DNA of 64,000 bases from Oscarella lobularis (Eukaryota > Porifera > Homoscleromorpha > Homosclerophorida > Oscarellidae): the NCBI RefSeq assembly GCF_947507565.1, contig NC_089189.1, forward strand, positions 744,001-808,000, read 5' to 3'. Positions 12,501 through 23,278 of this stretch are shown here, in pieces. Each line of letters starts with the position of its first letter. Within the stretch, counting starts at the first letter, position 1. The notes under the pieces were generated by a model. That model was given only the letters and a program-made list of their open reading frames with translations. It made no database searches and had not been told where the DNA came from. A program made the position numbers and the translations under genes.

Positions 12501-13507
12501 CATATTGTATAATATTCGCGCTCTGAGTTCAAAGAGAAAGGAACGTGATTAGAATTATATTAATTAATAGAGCAGCGTGACTGTCTTTGTTAGCATGTTC
12601 TACTGTGTATTACATGCAGTGGAGAGAGAAGGGCGTTTTCTCAATACTAATAAATAATCTCCAAGGGTGAATACCCAGACTGTACTTAGTATGTGGTCTA
12701 ATATAAACAAGTATGCCTACACTGTGGGGAGGTGAAGTTACTTAGACAACTGTATATATAGTATCAAATGTCATCAAGATATTCGAAACAGACAGGCGTC
12801 TGGGAACTTCATGTAAAAAACGATATCGAATAAAAAAAAACGTCGACTACATACGTACCGGCATGAACATACTGCATATGTATAAATCCCCCCAAGATGG
12901 GGGAAAGCCCCTCCCACCCTTACCTCTGCCGATTCATTTCGCCGAACGTCATCGCCGGCGGCGCTCTCGGAGGCAAATTCATAGGATCGCTTAGCGGTCG
13001 ACTCGCTCCCGTCGCGGAAGTGCCTCCAGCGGCGGCGGCGGCGGCGGCGGCGCGACGTCGAACGACGGGCGACTGATTCGACTAAAAACAAACGGAAGAA
13101 CGCTGGAACCGCGACGCGGCGCATTTCCAAAACCGAGGGGCCCCCTCCCTTCGACGACAATCGAATTAATTAGACGTCGGAATGCGAAGCGCCCGAAAAC
13201 GAATACAGTATGCGACGAGAAGTCGGTTCCCTTTCGCTCGCGCGCCGCGCCCCCCGCCGCAAAACGCCAACAAATAAGCGTCTAAAACCAACAAGCGGAA
13301 CAGGATCGAGGTGGAGCGTCGGTTACGCGTGGAATTTCGTCGCGTAAACGCGTCGCGTCGCGTCGCGCGGCCCCCCTTTTTTCGTGGAATGTTTAGTGGG
13401 CGTATTTCACGCGGAGCGGAGTGTTCGCCTGGCGCGTTTACCTTTGCGTCGCCGTTGAGGGGCGCGCCGACGCCGGCGCGAGAGCCGTGAGTCGAAGCCT
13501 CGGCCAT
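9598..13507 (-). CDS. APC: APC-like protein, short form: coiled coil, armadillo repeats and PDZ-type tail
   Basis: APC is a scaffold of the beta-catenin destruction complex and binds cytoskeletal partners. Five exons (13442-13507, 12924-13081, 12423-12522, 10498-12369, 9598-10164) join in frame to about 920 residues. Order: an alanine run; a heptad-rich segment (SREKEESLLQSLREQLRSLP); a disordered stretch; then the APC-type armadillo domain. Recognisable repeats include RASLALHNIIRWQGS with RREMQVLHLLEQ, LRRHCCTVLTNLTFGSEENK, NLVRSAANLLRNLSWRA, TSALWNVSAHSTRNKELL and GILWNLSSRNVQDQLLLWD. After these only about 130 residues remain, ending in ETTL, which fits a class I PDZ ligand like the human VTSV end. 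I see no 15- or 20-residue beta-catenin repeats, no SAMP motif and no basic domain. The stop follows directly in the same open exon. An unannotated downstream exon is possible but unlikely. Confidence 0.9.
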
Positions 13508-13902
13508 GGACGAAAGAAAGAAAAAGGAGCCGGACCAGGTGGGGTAAGATGACACCCTTAGAGACTTCTTGTACTTTGTGCGGTACGGCGTTCGCGCGCG
13601 CGCGCTACAAGACGAAACAGCGAAGGATACAGAGAGAGGCCCCCCTGCCGCGGCGACACCTATCCTTACGTTTTGGGATATGCTTCTGCGTGTGCCAGGC
13701 AGATTACGAGCGTGGCCGATTGCGCGACTCGGACTCTCACGATGTCGGATGATGGATGAACGCCTCTTCGCTTAGACGGAGCACTAATGAGCTAATCGAT
13801 TTAGGGGAAAACGTAGAGCACGCTAGTGGCGGCACTTCTTTATGACGACACGAAATACGTAGGGAATGTCGGGGACCGTCCCTCGGCACGTGATCGAGAT
13901 AC

Positions 13903-16900
13903 TCATATTTCTCTAAAACTGTGCTCCTAAATATCGCAGCAATAATTAAAAGATCTAATCTTTGAATACTATAATTTACCTCGGGAATGGAACAATCGTT
14001 GTAGTTCAAATCGGGATTGAGCCGGCAGAACCTTAATTCAATTATTTGATATACCGCCCGCCCCTCATTTTGCGACCAAACCATTTGCTCGAAAGCGTCT
14101 CGGGAGCTGCCGGATGCGGAAGTCGTCGCCATTTATTACACGAGTCGCACTGGACCCACGTGAAGACCTCGAGAAACGCGGAAAGGCTCGCCGTTTCCGC
14201 ATCAGAGCCGTCGAAGTCGAGAAGCTCTAACCCAACCCACGCACGGAGCGTCGACTAAGACTATATACGTAGGAATATTTTGCTTACCGTAGAATCGTTG
14301 GTCTTCCAATAGATCCATATCGCCGGGCGACTCCTCCCTATATAAATGCGTCCGTCATAACAACCGAATCTCTGGGCTTTTCTTCCCCCTACGTTTTTGC
14401 TGAGGTTTTGTCGACGAGAAGGCGCTCCATCGAATCGTTCCATTCGAGTCGTTTCATCGGCGTTTTTTTCGTGTAGCGTCGTCGTTTCGTCGTGCTGCGA
14501 GACGTCTGCCGATGACTGGCGTAGTTCCAATGGGGATGCGAACAGCGAAGTTGGGCCATTTCGCGACGAGCTGCATCTCTAAAGAAAGACCATCGTACCT
14601 ATGACTGTAGATTCTATTTGTACCTATACGGAGCCTTCTCTTTCTCCGGCAATTCCTTCCATCGTTTACCAAGGAGACGACTTATTTCCCTGTTGTCAGT
14701 GTTAGGATATAGACTAGACGGTGAAACTTCGATTAGTCCACTTAGTAAACATCGATTATAGGGGGGCCCGCTTGGATGCTTCGCCTTATTACACCTCAAC
14801 CCCCAAAATAGAACTTGCCCATAACAAAGAGACACGCTAACTAGACAGCATGAGCATGCCTCTCTACAGACCTAACCTGTACATCTGTATTTCCCAGTGA
14901 ACCATCTGTCATCTTGACAGGTCCCACTATTTGCTAGTACTTTATCCACCTACCCAGCGATATTTCGTCGCTGTTCTATGCTGAACAGTATAAATCCATT
15001 CCGAGGTCTCTTGATTATATTAAAATCTCCGTCAACGGCTTCTTTGACGACGACGCCGCTGCTGCTATCATCCGCGTCCGAGGAGCGATCGTCGGACGCC
15101 GCTTTGCCGCTCGACGTCGTCGCAACGGCGGCCGTCTCGTAAGCGAAATCGGACGAGAGTCGAAGCTTGTGAGTGCGCGACGACTTTCGCTGGCGACACT
15201 GAGAACGAGAGCGCGTTGACGAGGAGGAGGAGGAGGAGGATAAGTCGCAGACGAGTCGAGATGGGTTCGAAGATGAGCCGTTGAGATAAAAGGACGGACG
15301 ATTCTGGCCTGAGAAGGATACTGACGCTTCGTTAGATTGGCCGGCAGATGAATTACGCGGAGGAGATTTGACTTTCGTGTTGAGCCAATTGTCAGCTCGA
15401 GTGAATACCTACGGAAAAAAAGAGGGTTGTTGTCACCGGAGTGTACCCAGGGAGACAATACTAATTCCCCACTATGTATGGTTTCTTACGACTGGCTTTG
15501 CTTGATTCTCTGTGTCTTTCAAGTCTTCCATGCCTTCACTACACAGAAAAAACAATGTACAGTGCTAATTGAAAACTCGTTAGACGTTTCGGTAATGAAA
15601 GGGTCCCTTTGACATGCTCTAATCAAGTACGATTCGCTACACGGTTATATTAACGAGTGCGGCAAGAGAACGACGCTGTCAGGCGGAATTCTGAACTGAG
15701 GCTCCCAAACTACGCTTTTCAGTCTCTGGACGTTCAAAAACGCGTCGTTTAACCGCGAAAAAAAGGATACCCGATACAAACCCCACGGAAGAGAGGGTGC
15801 TATGGAGGCTGGTATCGAAGCTCAAGCGTGACTTATGAACTAGGAATCAAGGTGAGATAATAGGCGGCCACCGGACCATAGATGCCCACACCTTGGGGAG
15901 AGTTAAATGTACGATATATGCATCGACGCTCAAAGGGGCACTTTAACTGCAGCTTTGCTACAAGCACAAAAGTACTCGTTTCAAATCGGGAACAACGCAA
16001 ATCGACCGCGATATCCATTCTGCAAGGTTCCAAAGCAAAAATTCGTCCCAATTCGATCTCAAAAAAAAGGCGAAGGCGTGGGCATGACCACACGCCCGCC
16101 ACACATGGATTGAGCAACGCACGACGTCACCACAAGAACGCTTCGATCAAGGCGTTGCACTGAACGGATTGCGGACTATGTCTGAGAGTACTGGCGCGCC
16201 GCGGTTCGCCTGTGGCCGTCAAAATATCTACCGCGCGAGCGAGACGCACGGGCCCGCGCGGGGACGCGGTTGGTGCGGTTCATGCGTTTCTCCGAAGACT
16301 TGTGAACGATAACGCGCACAGAACGCGGCACAACATTGAGGCCACGCGAACGAGACGAGTCCACGGCGAAAGCCTAACCTCAGCAGCTGTACCAAATCCT
16401 AATAAACCAGTGACTCTCATGCCAAGACAAGCTGCTACGCATGCGGTCGCCTAGGGTCTGACGCTAAGGAATGATCGCTATTGAACAGTGTGCTCTCACT
16501 AGCAACTCCTCTGGTGCCCTCCTCCTAATGCTGTGTGTACTTGGGGTTCTCACCTTGATAGGCAATATTCCAATAGGAGTTTCCCCGACGGCGTTTCCAT
16601 CGCGTCGTACGACGTATTGACGACCGAATTGATTGCCGATTCGTCCCAGAGCGATTCTCCAAGCGAATTGGCGTCGTCGACGACGGGGACGACGGCGGAC
16701 GCCGCCGGCGGCGGAATTGTCGAACTCGTCGACGAGTCAAAGGAGCCGCACTCCAAAACGACAGTACTCGTCTCTTTGAGCAAATCCTTAGAAGAAGAAG
16801 AAGAGACAGTTATATATATTTAGTATAGGAAATTGTTGATAGACGTAGGTGTAATAAAAAAATACAGTGGAACTTCCTTAAAAGTGCTGGGAAATTGGTA

Positions 16901-19043
16901 AAGATCAGATCCTTTTGCCTATGAGTCTAAAGGTTTAGGTAAAGGACTTCTATATTCGTGGATTTGGCGAAGGGTCCCCCTTTGGGGAAACAAAGCTTCG
17001 TTTGACCGCCACGAGCTCAAAAAACGCGTTTTCTCGCGTAGAGAACTTTAAAAAAGATCAAAAAACATCGACACTTGACACAAACCCCACGGAAGACGGT
17101 GCTATGGAGGTTTATCCCGGTGACAGAGGTGCCCAGGAGCTGGGAGAGAGATGCGAGAACTAGGAAGGCGTGCAATGTTACACCCTTGTCAAGTTAGTAT
17201 ATTATCGGTAAACATAAATGAAGGGGTGGGTTAGACAGAACGGGTAAGGGCAGACTATTACGACCAACGAAAATGTAAAAGAGGGAAGGGGTATGTGTCA
17301 AGTGAGGAATGAGGCGACCACCGGGTCATAGTGCCTCAAGCCTTGGGGAGTGTTGCCAATCTCCCTTCTATCCTAGCCACGAGCTCTGCTCTGCTCCATC
17401 TGATAAGTACTTGTAAACGCTGGGTATTTATACTCATACGCGACTAGGACCCTACGACTGCAGCTATTCAAAATCAAAAAGCGCTTCGTCTGAATCGAAA
17501 CCTTTGCCAATCGGCCGCAATCGGCCGCAAATGCAATTCTGACAACAAAAACGAACGAAATTTTGTTGAAAATCAATTCAAAATGCGAAAAAACGACAAC
17601 GCACGTGTGCTACGTACGCCAGACACGCCCTGTCACGCTACATTGAGCAACGCATGACGTCAATCATCGCGCTGCTACGAAATGCCCTAATACGCGAAGT
17701 AGAAGCGATGAATCGGTCGCGAAATGCATTGTGGGTCTATTCTCAAGACATTGAGTCGCTATTTGGACGCGAAAAGCGAACGCATACGCAGTTACGGCAG
17801 TACGCTTGGTCAGCAAAATCAAGGTGCTATGTCCGGTTCTATAACGGGCAAATGAAACGTGCCTTGCACGTGATACGCAAACAATGAGACGAAAACGCTA
17901 CGTAGCTCGACTATTCGACCCGCTCCTCGTCAAAATAGCTAACCAATAGGCAGGGTATGATAAAAACTTCCGATACTGGTGCACGTTTCACAGTATAATG
18001 GTACTAAAATGTGTGATGTGGCATTTCACCTGCGTTGAAAAAGACGCGACCCATTAATTATTGCAGGCCATCATAAACGTTTTCAGGATTCAAAAATGTC
18101 AACTATTCAGAGGTTTCAATCTACGACGCAGTGCCCAAGAGAACAAATGTCTTGGAGCTTATATTTCAGCTCTGTGACTTGGAATCACACTAAAACGTCA
18201 GTATGGGTGAGTGGGTCCCTCCAAAATTAGTATAAAGGCACTCAGTATGTGCAGATCAGTCTCGCTAGGCACTAGGGGGAGTCATTGACTGCACAAACGA
18301 AATTCAATGAAATTACTAACAGAACGCCTATGACGTTCTAATCCCTCCCATGCATTTCTCACCGAATCTATCGCCGCCATATCAATCAACTCGCCCGCGC
18401 AGCAGTCGATATTCCAAAAGGGATCCGACGCTTCGTCCGTCGCCGTCGCCGCTTCCGCTCCACCGACGTTCGCCTCTAGCACAGGATCGCCTGGGAAAAG
18501 AAAAGAAAAAAGAACAACGCGGAGAGAAAAAAAAGGACAGGGAAAAAAACTCGTTTTCGAACCCACTCGAAAAATCCTCCGAACTCTCGTCGTCGACCGA
18601 CGAAACGACGGGCACCGAACGCGTACAGCTGCCCGACGACTAAAAAACAAAGAGGCCACGCCCACGCTTCCGTTATCAGACAAAATCGACGAATCGGCGT
18701 CGAGCACTGACCGATTCGTCTCCCGCGGCAACGACAGGCGCATGCCCGCCTCCGCGAGTGGGAGTGGGACTCGAATCGCGACGGAATCGTCCGTCGCCGC
18801 GTCGCCGATCGACGAGAATCGGCGACAAGACGAACGAATTGATGTTGTTCAGTATCGATCGCGGCGATTTGAAGTCGTGCGTCGCGTGCCGCGGCGGTCT
18901 TCGTGTAGAGGGGAAAATTCGCGTTTTTTTTTCTCCCGTGGCGCGCGGCGGGGAGAGGGGATATCGCGAGCTCACTCGATGTCGTTCAGCGAGTTCTTTG
19001 CCTCGTCGCACGCGAGAGATGCGTGCGTGTTTGTTTCCGTCAT
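13903..19043 (-). CDS. HMG-box protein with C-terminal CW-type zinc finger
   Basis: Probably a nuclear DNA-binding, histone-reading protein. Exons at about 19043-18976, 18898-18712, 18639-18590, 18490-18363 and 16786-16554 encode a low-complexity acidic and serine-rich N-terminus. The exon from about 15405 to 14960 starts the HMG box (KRPRNGFILFSIEQRRN). Two further exons complete it (LYPNTDNREISRLLGKRW, KELPEKEKAPYRDAARREMA, HPHWNY), giving about 70 residues of the Sox/TCF/MATA type. Later exons read in phase to a CW zinc finger: WVQCDSCNKWRRLP, then after a 45-base intron WFCRLNPDLNYNDCSIPEE, with all four cysteines and the diagnostic tryptophans. The stop is at 13903-13905. The phase between the 16554 and 15405 exons does not match, so one exon in that intron is probably missing from my model. 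The start at 19043 (MTETNTH) is a guess. Two large introns carry a repeat family. Confidence 0.8.
15580..16160. repeat. Intronic dispersed repeat, copy A
   Basis: Inside an intron of the HMG-CW gene. It shares diverged blocks in the same order with 16960-17960: ACAAACCCCACGGAAG, GTGCTATGGAGG, a GGCGACCACCGG-like block, CCTTGGGGAG, and near its end TTGAGCAACGCACGACGTCA. No coding capacity is visible, which suggests a non-autonomous element. Confidence 0.7.
16960..17960. repeat. Intronic dispersed repeat, copy B
   Basis: Second and longer copy of the family, also in an HMG-CW intron. It begins with GGGTCCCCC and a CGAGCTCAAAAAACGCG block that is also found at 60019-60098, then shares ordered blocks with copy A. 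Boundaries are approximate. Confidence 0.7.
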
Positions 19044-19265
19044 GATTTCCGTGCGAAAGACGAACGGGCGTTCGGCTGACGCGCGAGGTTTTCGCGAGCC
19101 GGCTTTTTGACTGCATTCCGCTGAACCCCCATCGGGATTCGGGAATCGTACGCGATGAATGAATGAATGGGCGCGCGACCAATCAGGAAAATCATCGTCG
19201 ACCAATCAGCGAAGCGGAGCGCGCGCGCGTGACTCGGTTGTAACCAATGAAAGGTCGCTCTATTG

Positions 19266-21440
19266 CTACAGTATCGAACCGCCGACGAACGTATACCTGT
19301 TCACTTCGTCGAGCGGAAGCCGAGACTTTCCCGACGTTCCCGCTTGGGGACGCACGAAAGGAGTGTCCGGCAATTTTGGATAGTAGGCCGGAAGCGACGG
19401 CGAGTATCGCGACGTAGAGGGCCCTCGCGCGTCGTCCCATCCCGGCCAGCTCTGACTCGCTATTCCAAGAAGAACGACGCTTGCTAAGAGTTTGAGTGCA
19501 AAGAGACTTAGAAAAAAAAAGCAGAGGCAATGAGAAACAACAAGGGCTTTAGGGGGGAGAGGGAAACGCACCACGCGTAGCTCGTCACGACGAGAAATAT
19601 ACCACTCCATCCCACAAGTCTGATTGAGCTGATTACAATGCGAAAAGTCTAGGGAAACATATATACATCATTAGTCAATAATCATATGAGAAACCTAATG
19701 TAGGATCATCATCAATAATTAATTAAAGTCCCTTCAAATATTCAAAGCTCAGACTACTATTTATTAGAATTTGTCTAAAAACGACCTTCCACTATTTCCC
19801 CCCTTTTATGATTGAAGGCCTCTTTTTTGTCTTACCACGCATCCCAAAGGCAGAGGCACGAACCCAACGCGTCGCGACACGACGTCCATCTGATCGGCGA
19901 GCGCCATGTTCTGTCGTCGTTTGATGACGTCCTTGGAGAGCGTGACGCGATACTGTCGATAGACTTCGGACGATATGTTATTGAATTTGAGAATGAAAGC
20001 GTGCTTGATCCAATCAACGGCCACTTCGGACATCCACACGCCCACAAAGATAGGCAACAATTCCAAAAGATGATCTAGAGAGAGAGAGAGAGAGAGAGAT
20101 GTAATAAAGTCGCAATTTCAAAGGGAAGTGTTACCGTAATTCCAGCCAAGTTCAGTCATATTTCTCAGCAAGACAATGCCCATGAGAACGAAATAGTGAA
20201 ACCGTTCTCTCATGTCTTATTCAGCCCAATAAATCAATACCAATAAATGAGTGTACGTCTTCTTACCATGGCACGATATTTGAAAGAGATTATTTGTCTC
20301 GAATCGTTTAAAAGCGTTCGATTTTAATTCAACAAACTAAAAGAGAAGACATGGACGTCTTCTACTGTATATTGCCCAAGTCTCGTACCTGATTGGATAC
20401 CATGATTGTTAGCAAGGCTTTATTGTGAGAATTTATTGCCACATTTAGAACAGTAGCCTGACCCAAAACCAGTGCAGAATGCACAACTAATAAATAAATA
20501 AATAAATGGTTAAGAAAACTAAGCACAGCCTCATGACTATTATCTGACGAATGAAAAGATACAGACAGTGGTAGTTGCAGCAACGAAATAGGGTGCAAAG
20601 ACGAGATGATTCCACCAACGAGGTTTTCTCGTCGACACGAGATCAAACAGAGCGCTGAAGACGTCGTCGTTGAACGACGAAAGCAGTTTATCGCCAATCT
20701 TGATACGAAAAATAGAGAGATACAATACGAAAATATCAAAAACATACCTCTAATACGTTGTGAATGACGTAGAGTTTAATTACGGCTTGGCCTCTGACGA
20801 GATGATAGAGCATTGAGTTGTCAATGAAGCATAGTAGAACAAAGCAGACGACAAAGGAGAAACCTAGAGAGTATCTTAAGACTGATGTCTCCTGTCATTT
20901 TCTCTATGCTCTCACCTCTCACTAGGTCACATATCTGAGCGGGATTAATAATAGAAGTGGCCCTGAGAGGATCAAATATTTAATATAGGAATCATTATTA
21001 TAAATATTTAATTTAGGAATTATAACACCAAGGTAAGAGAGATAAAGCTACAAAATAATTTTTTCGTAGATACTGTAGCTTTTTTATTTATACCTAATTT
21101 TCCAAATACTTACCAAGGCCTAGCGATACTCGCTGCCAGCGCCACTGCAGCTACTAGAATTCTTATAGGAAGTATGGTAAAGACGAAAAGAAATGTATCG
21201 AGGCATAGTAGAAAACCAAACGCTATGAGCTGCGTAGAGATAAAAAATTGCCATATATTATGAACATACTGCTTCTTATTTTGATACCGCTTCGAGATTT
21301 TTTGGCGTTCGCCACAAATTTCGAAAAAGCGTCTGGCTTTTTTCGCCGTCCGAAAACGGCTGCTCGTATCCTTGCCTCAATTCGGCACCGAGAAACTCTC
21401 CGAGCCCTATGCGACCTCTTGGCCCTAAGAAGAAACGCAT
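19266..21440 (-). CDS. TAPT1: TAPT1 family multi-pass membrane protein
   Basis: TAPT1 (POD1/DUF747 family) is a polytopic membrane protein of the secretory pathway, linked in vertebrates to ciliogenesis and axial skeletal patterning. The first exon starts at the ATG at 21440 (MRFFLGPRGR) and contains FLGAELRQGY. Later exons encode family blocks: FGFLLCLDTFLFVFTILPIR, LGQATVLNVAINSHNKALLT, FVELKSNAFKRFETNNLFQI, RERFHYFVLMGIVLLRNMTE, EVAVDWIKHAFILKFN, VVSRRVGFVPLPL and LFALKLLASVVLLGIAS. The protein ends VNRYTFVGGSIL, resembling the human IDRFTICGNRID end. The linker between the last membrane segment and the C-terminus is shorter than in human. About nine short exons; start codons of TAPT1 and COX7C lie 86 bases apart. 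Confidence 0.93.
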
Positions 21441-21526
21441 TCGCTGAACAGAAAGCTACTCTTTCTCAAGAATAACAACCGTTTTTCATTCCGTAAACGG
21501 GACCTTGTCACGATCCCGAATACAAG
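21441..21526. promoter_or_regulatory. Shared TAPT1/COX7C promoter interval
   Basis: Only 86 bases separate the two divergent start codons, so transcription must start within this interval or inside the neighbouring exons. No TATA box seen. Confidence 0.6.
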
Positions 21527-21802
21527 ATGGCTCTCGGTCGATCTTTGGCCGTTTTTTCTCAATTGGCGGTGAGAAGTCGCGCTCACGCGCTCGGAAAGCT
21601 ACGTGGCGACATCGCCAATCTCCCCGGAACCGTACGCTCGCGTCGACGACGCGCGATAACGTCTCAGTCGTTTTCTCGACTTTAGAACATGCCGTTTCAA
21701 ACTCGAAACAAGCCGCGATTGCTCTTCTCCATCGTCGCCTTTCTCGGACTCGGCTTCTCGTTGCCGTTTATAGCCGTCTGGTTCCAAAAGTCGAAAAAGT
21801 AG
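21527..21802 (+). CDS. COX7C: Cytochrome c oxidase subunit 7C
   Basis: COX7C is a small nuclear-encoded, single-span subunit of mitochondrial complex IV. Two exons, 21527-21631 and 21686-21802, join in phase to 73 residues. The N-terminus MALGRSLAVFSQLAVRSRAH is rich in arginine and hydrophobic residues, as expected of a mitochondrial presequence. The junction gives PGTNMPF, matching the PGKNLPF signature at the start of mature human COX7C. A single membrane helix follows (LLFSIVAFLGLGFSLPFIAV), then a basic end. An alternative donor 63 bases upstream would also stay in phase, but would lose the PGxN motif. Too small to be certain, but length, layout and motif agree. Confidence 0.8.
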
Positions 21803-23278
21803 CGCGTAGTAGAGTGTCGAGTCGCTCCTAAGACCTATTCGTTTGCCTGGGCGCGTTTGTCTATACTGTTTGTTCAAAAATAAATGTTTCGGTGTGGTAG
21901 CGTTAGATTCTGATCGCTTTGCGTTTATTTTGGTCGGCAATCCACCTAATTGTCCTCGTGTTCTGATTGGCTGCGCGAAAAAATTTGATGAGAAGCGTGC
22001 GTTAGTGCTTCGCTGAAAGTGATTTAATAAATGCTTTCAGTCATGAATTTTTACCTCTCTGACACCCAGAGAAATTTATTAGTCTCACGTAGAATTAATT
22101 AAAACTCCCTGACGGTGCGTGGGACCCCAAATTTCTCCTGACTCCTCGTGGCTCCGCGTGATTTTTCCTAATAGGCACTCGAGAATGGAACTGATTGCGA
22201 AAGCGCGCCTTCAATAGTCACTTAGGTGCCGGCACCACTTTCACATGACCATCACGTTGTAAAGCTCAGGGGTCATACGAAAAATAAGAGATATGGAGAG
22301 AGGTTGCTGACACTCACTGATTTTATTGAAAGTACACGTAGAACTTTGCTCTCGGAGGTCATCTAAGGCGTGACGTCATAGAAAGAGTGCAAGTGGGCGG
22401 AGAACGAGTAGGCGGTGCATTTGAATAATTGGTACAGTGTAAGAGAGAGATGAGTTGCACTGGCGTCAATGCATCCGCCTTTGCGCCATGAGACAGCTGT
22501 GCAAGAGCTAAGGACTGCTCGGGGGCCAATGCCGCTAGGTATTGTATTGCGTCGAGCTAGCTTCTGTATTGTGCATTGAGAGTGCGAGTATGGCTTCGAC
22601 AGCTCGCGCTCAGCACTTGCGGAACTTCAGTACACTCTAGTAGGCGTGGTTAAATCTAGGAAGAATCGATCCGCGTGGGCGCGCGCTGTTTTTTTGCGAG
22701 TCGTAGGTGCAAGTGACTAATCGGCGCCCGAGAATGATTCGAGAGCGCGAGGCGTCACTTCCCATTTTGCACCCCATCATCGGGAGCCGTCGTGTCACGT
22801 GTTTCCCCACGCTCCGCCCTCACTGATTCATAAGTTCGAAGTCCCGAATAGCGCCGCTCGGCCACACAGTCAAAACGCCGGGTCGACGCTCGTCGAACCT
22901 CACTCGTGACTCGTCGTTCATCGCGAGCGCCGTTCAACGATCGACAAGGAGGTGAGCTCGACTTCAAGACCGATCGCGCGATCGCGGATTCCACACGGAA
23001 AGCGCCACGCCTTTGTGTGGCCCACGCCACAGCGCACGGACTCAAAACTTTCGGAAGCCTCGCACGTCGCACGACGAATCCCAATCGCTCGATCCGCGAA
23101 CGAACGAACGATCGTCCGAACGATCGATCGACTGCGTCAGGGCGAAATCGCGCATGCACGCACACGCGTCCCGCAAATCACGCGACACCCACGCCGAATC
23201 GCTTCACGCCCCACGCGCACACGCTCTCTCCCGCGCTCATGCAACGTTCCATGACTGAAAAATCCCGGCTTTTAGAAT
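21803..23278. other. Intergenic region upstream of CPEB
   Basis: No exon recognised. It contains a perfect CRE-like TGACGTCA at 22371-22378 and GAACGAACGATCG-type short repeats at about 23095-23130. TTTTAG just before the CPEB start codon could be the acceptor of a 5' UTR intron. This stretch should hold the CPEB promoter and 5' UTR. Confidence 0.5.

Noticed and set aside
13737-14132. Stand-alone small gene starting MATTSASGSS
   Set aside because: The frame is a shadow over an intron. Reading the neighbouring frame across a 45-base intron gives the second half of the CW zinc finger.
15882-16454. Frames inside the HMG-CW intron as a gene
   Set aside because: They overlap a dispersed repeat and have no conserved motif, although a small missing exon of the HMG-CW gene may still lie here.
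18676-19182. Separate arginine-rich gene between HMG-CW and TAPT1
   Set aside because: Its in-phase pieces fit better as 5' exons of the HMG-CW gene, joined through consistent splice phases.
22755-23258. Arginine- and serine-rich frames on both strands upstream of CPEB
   Set aside because: They come from CGAACGATCG-type low-complexity sequence and have no splice or family support.
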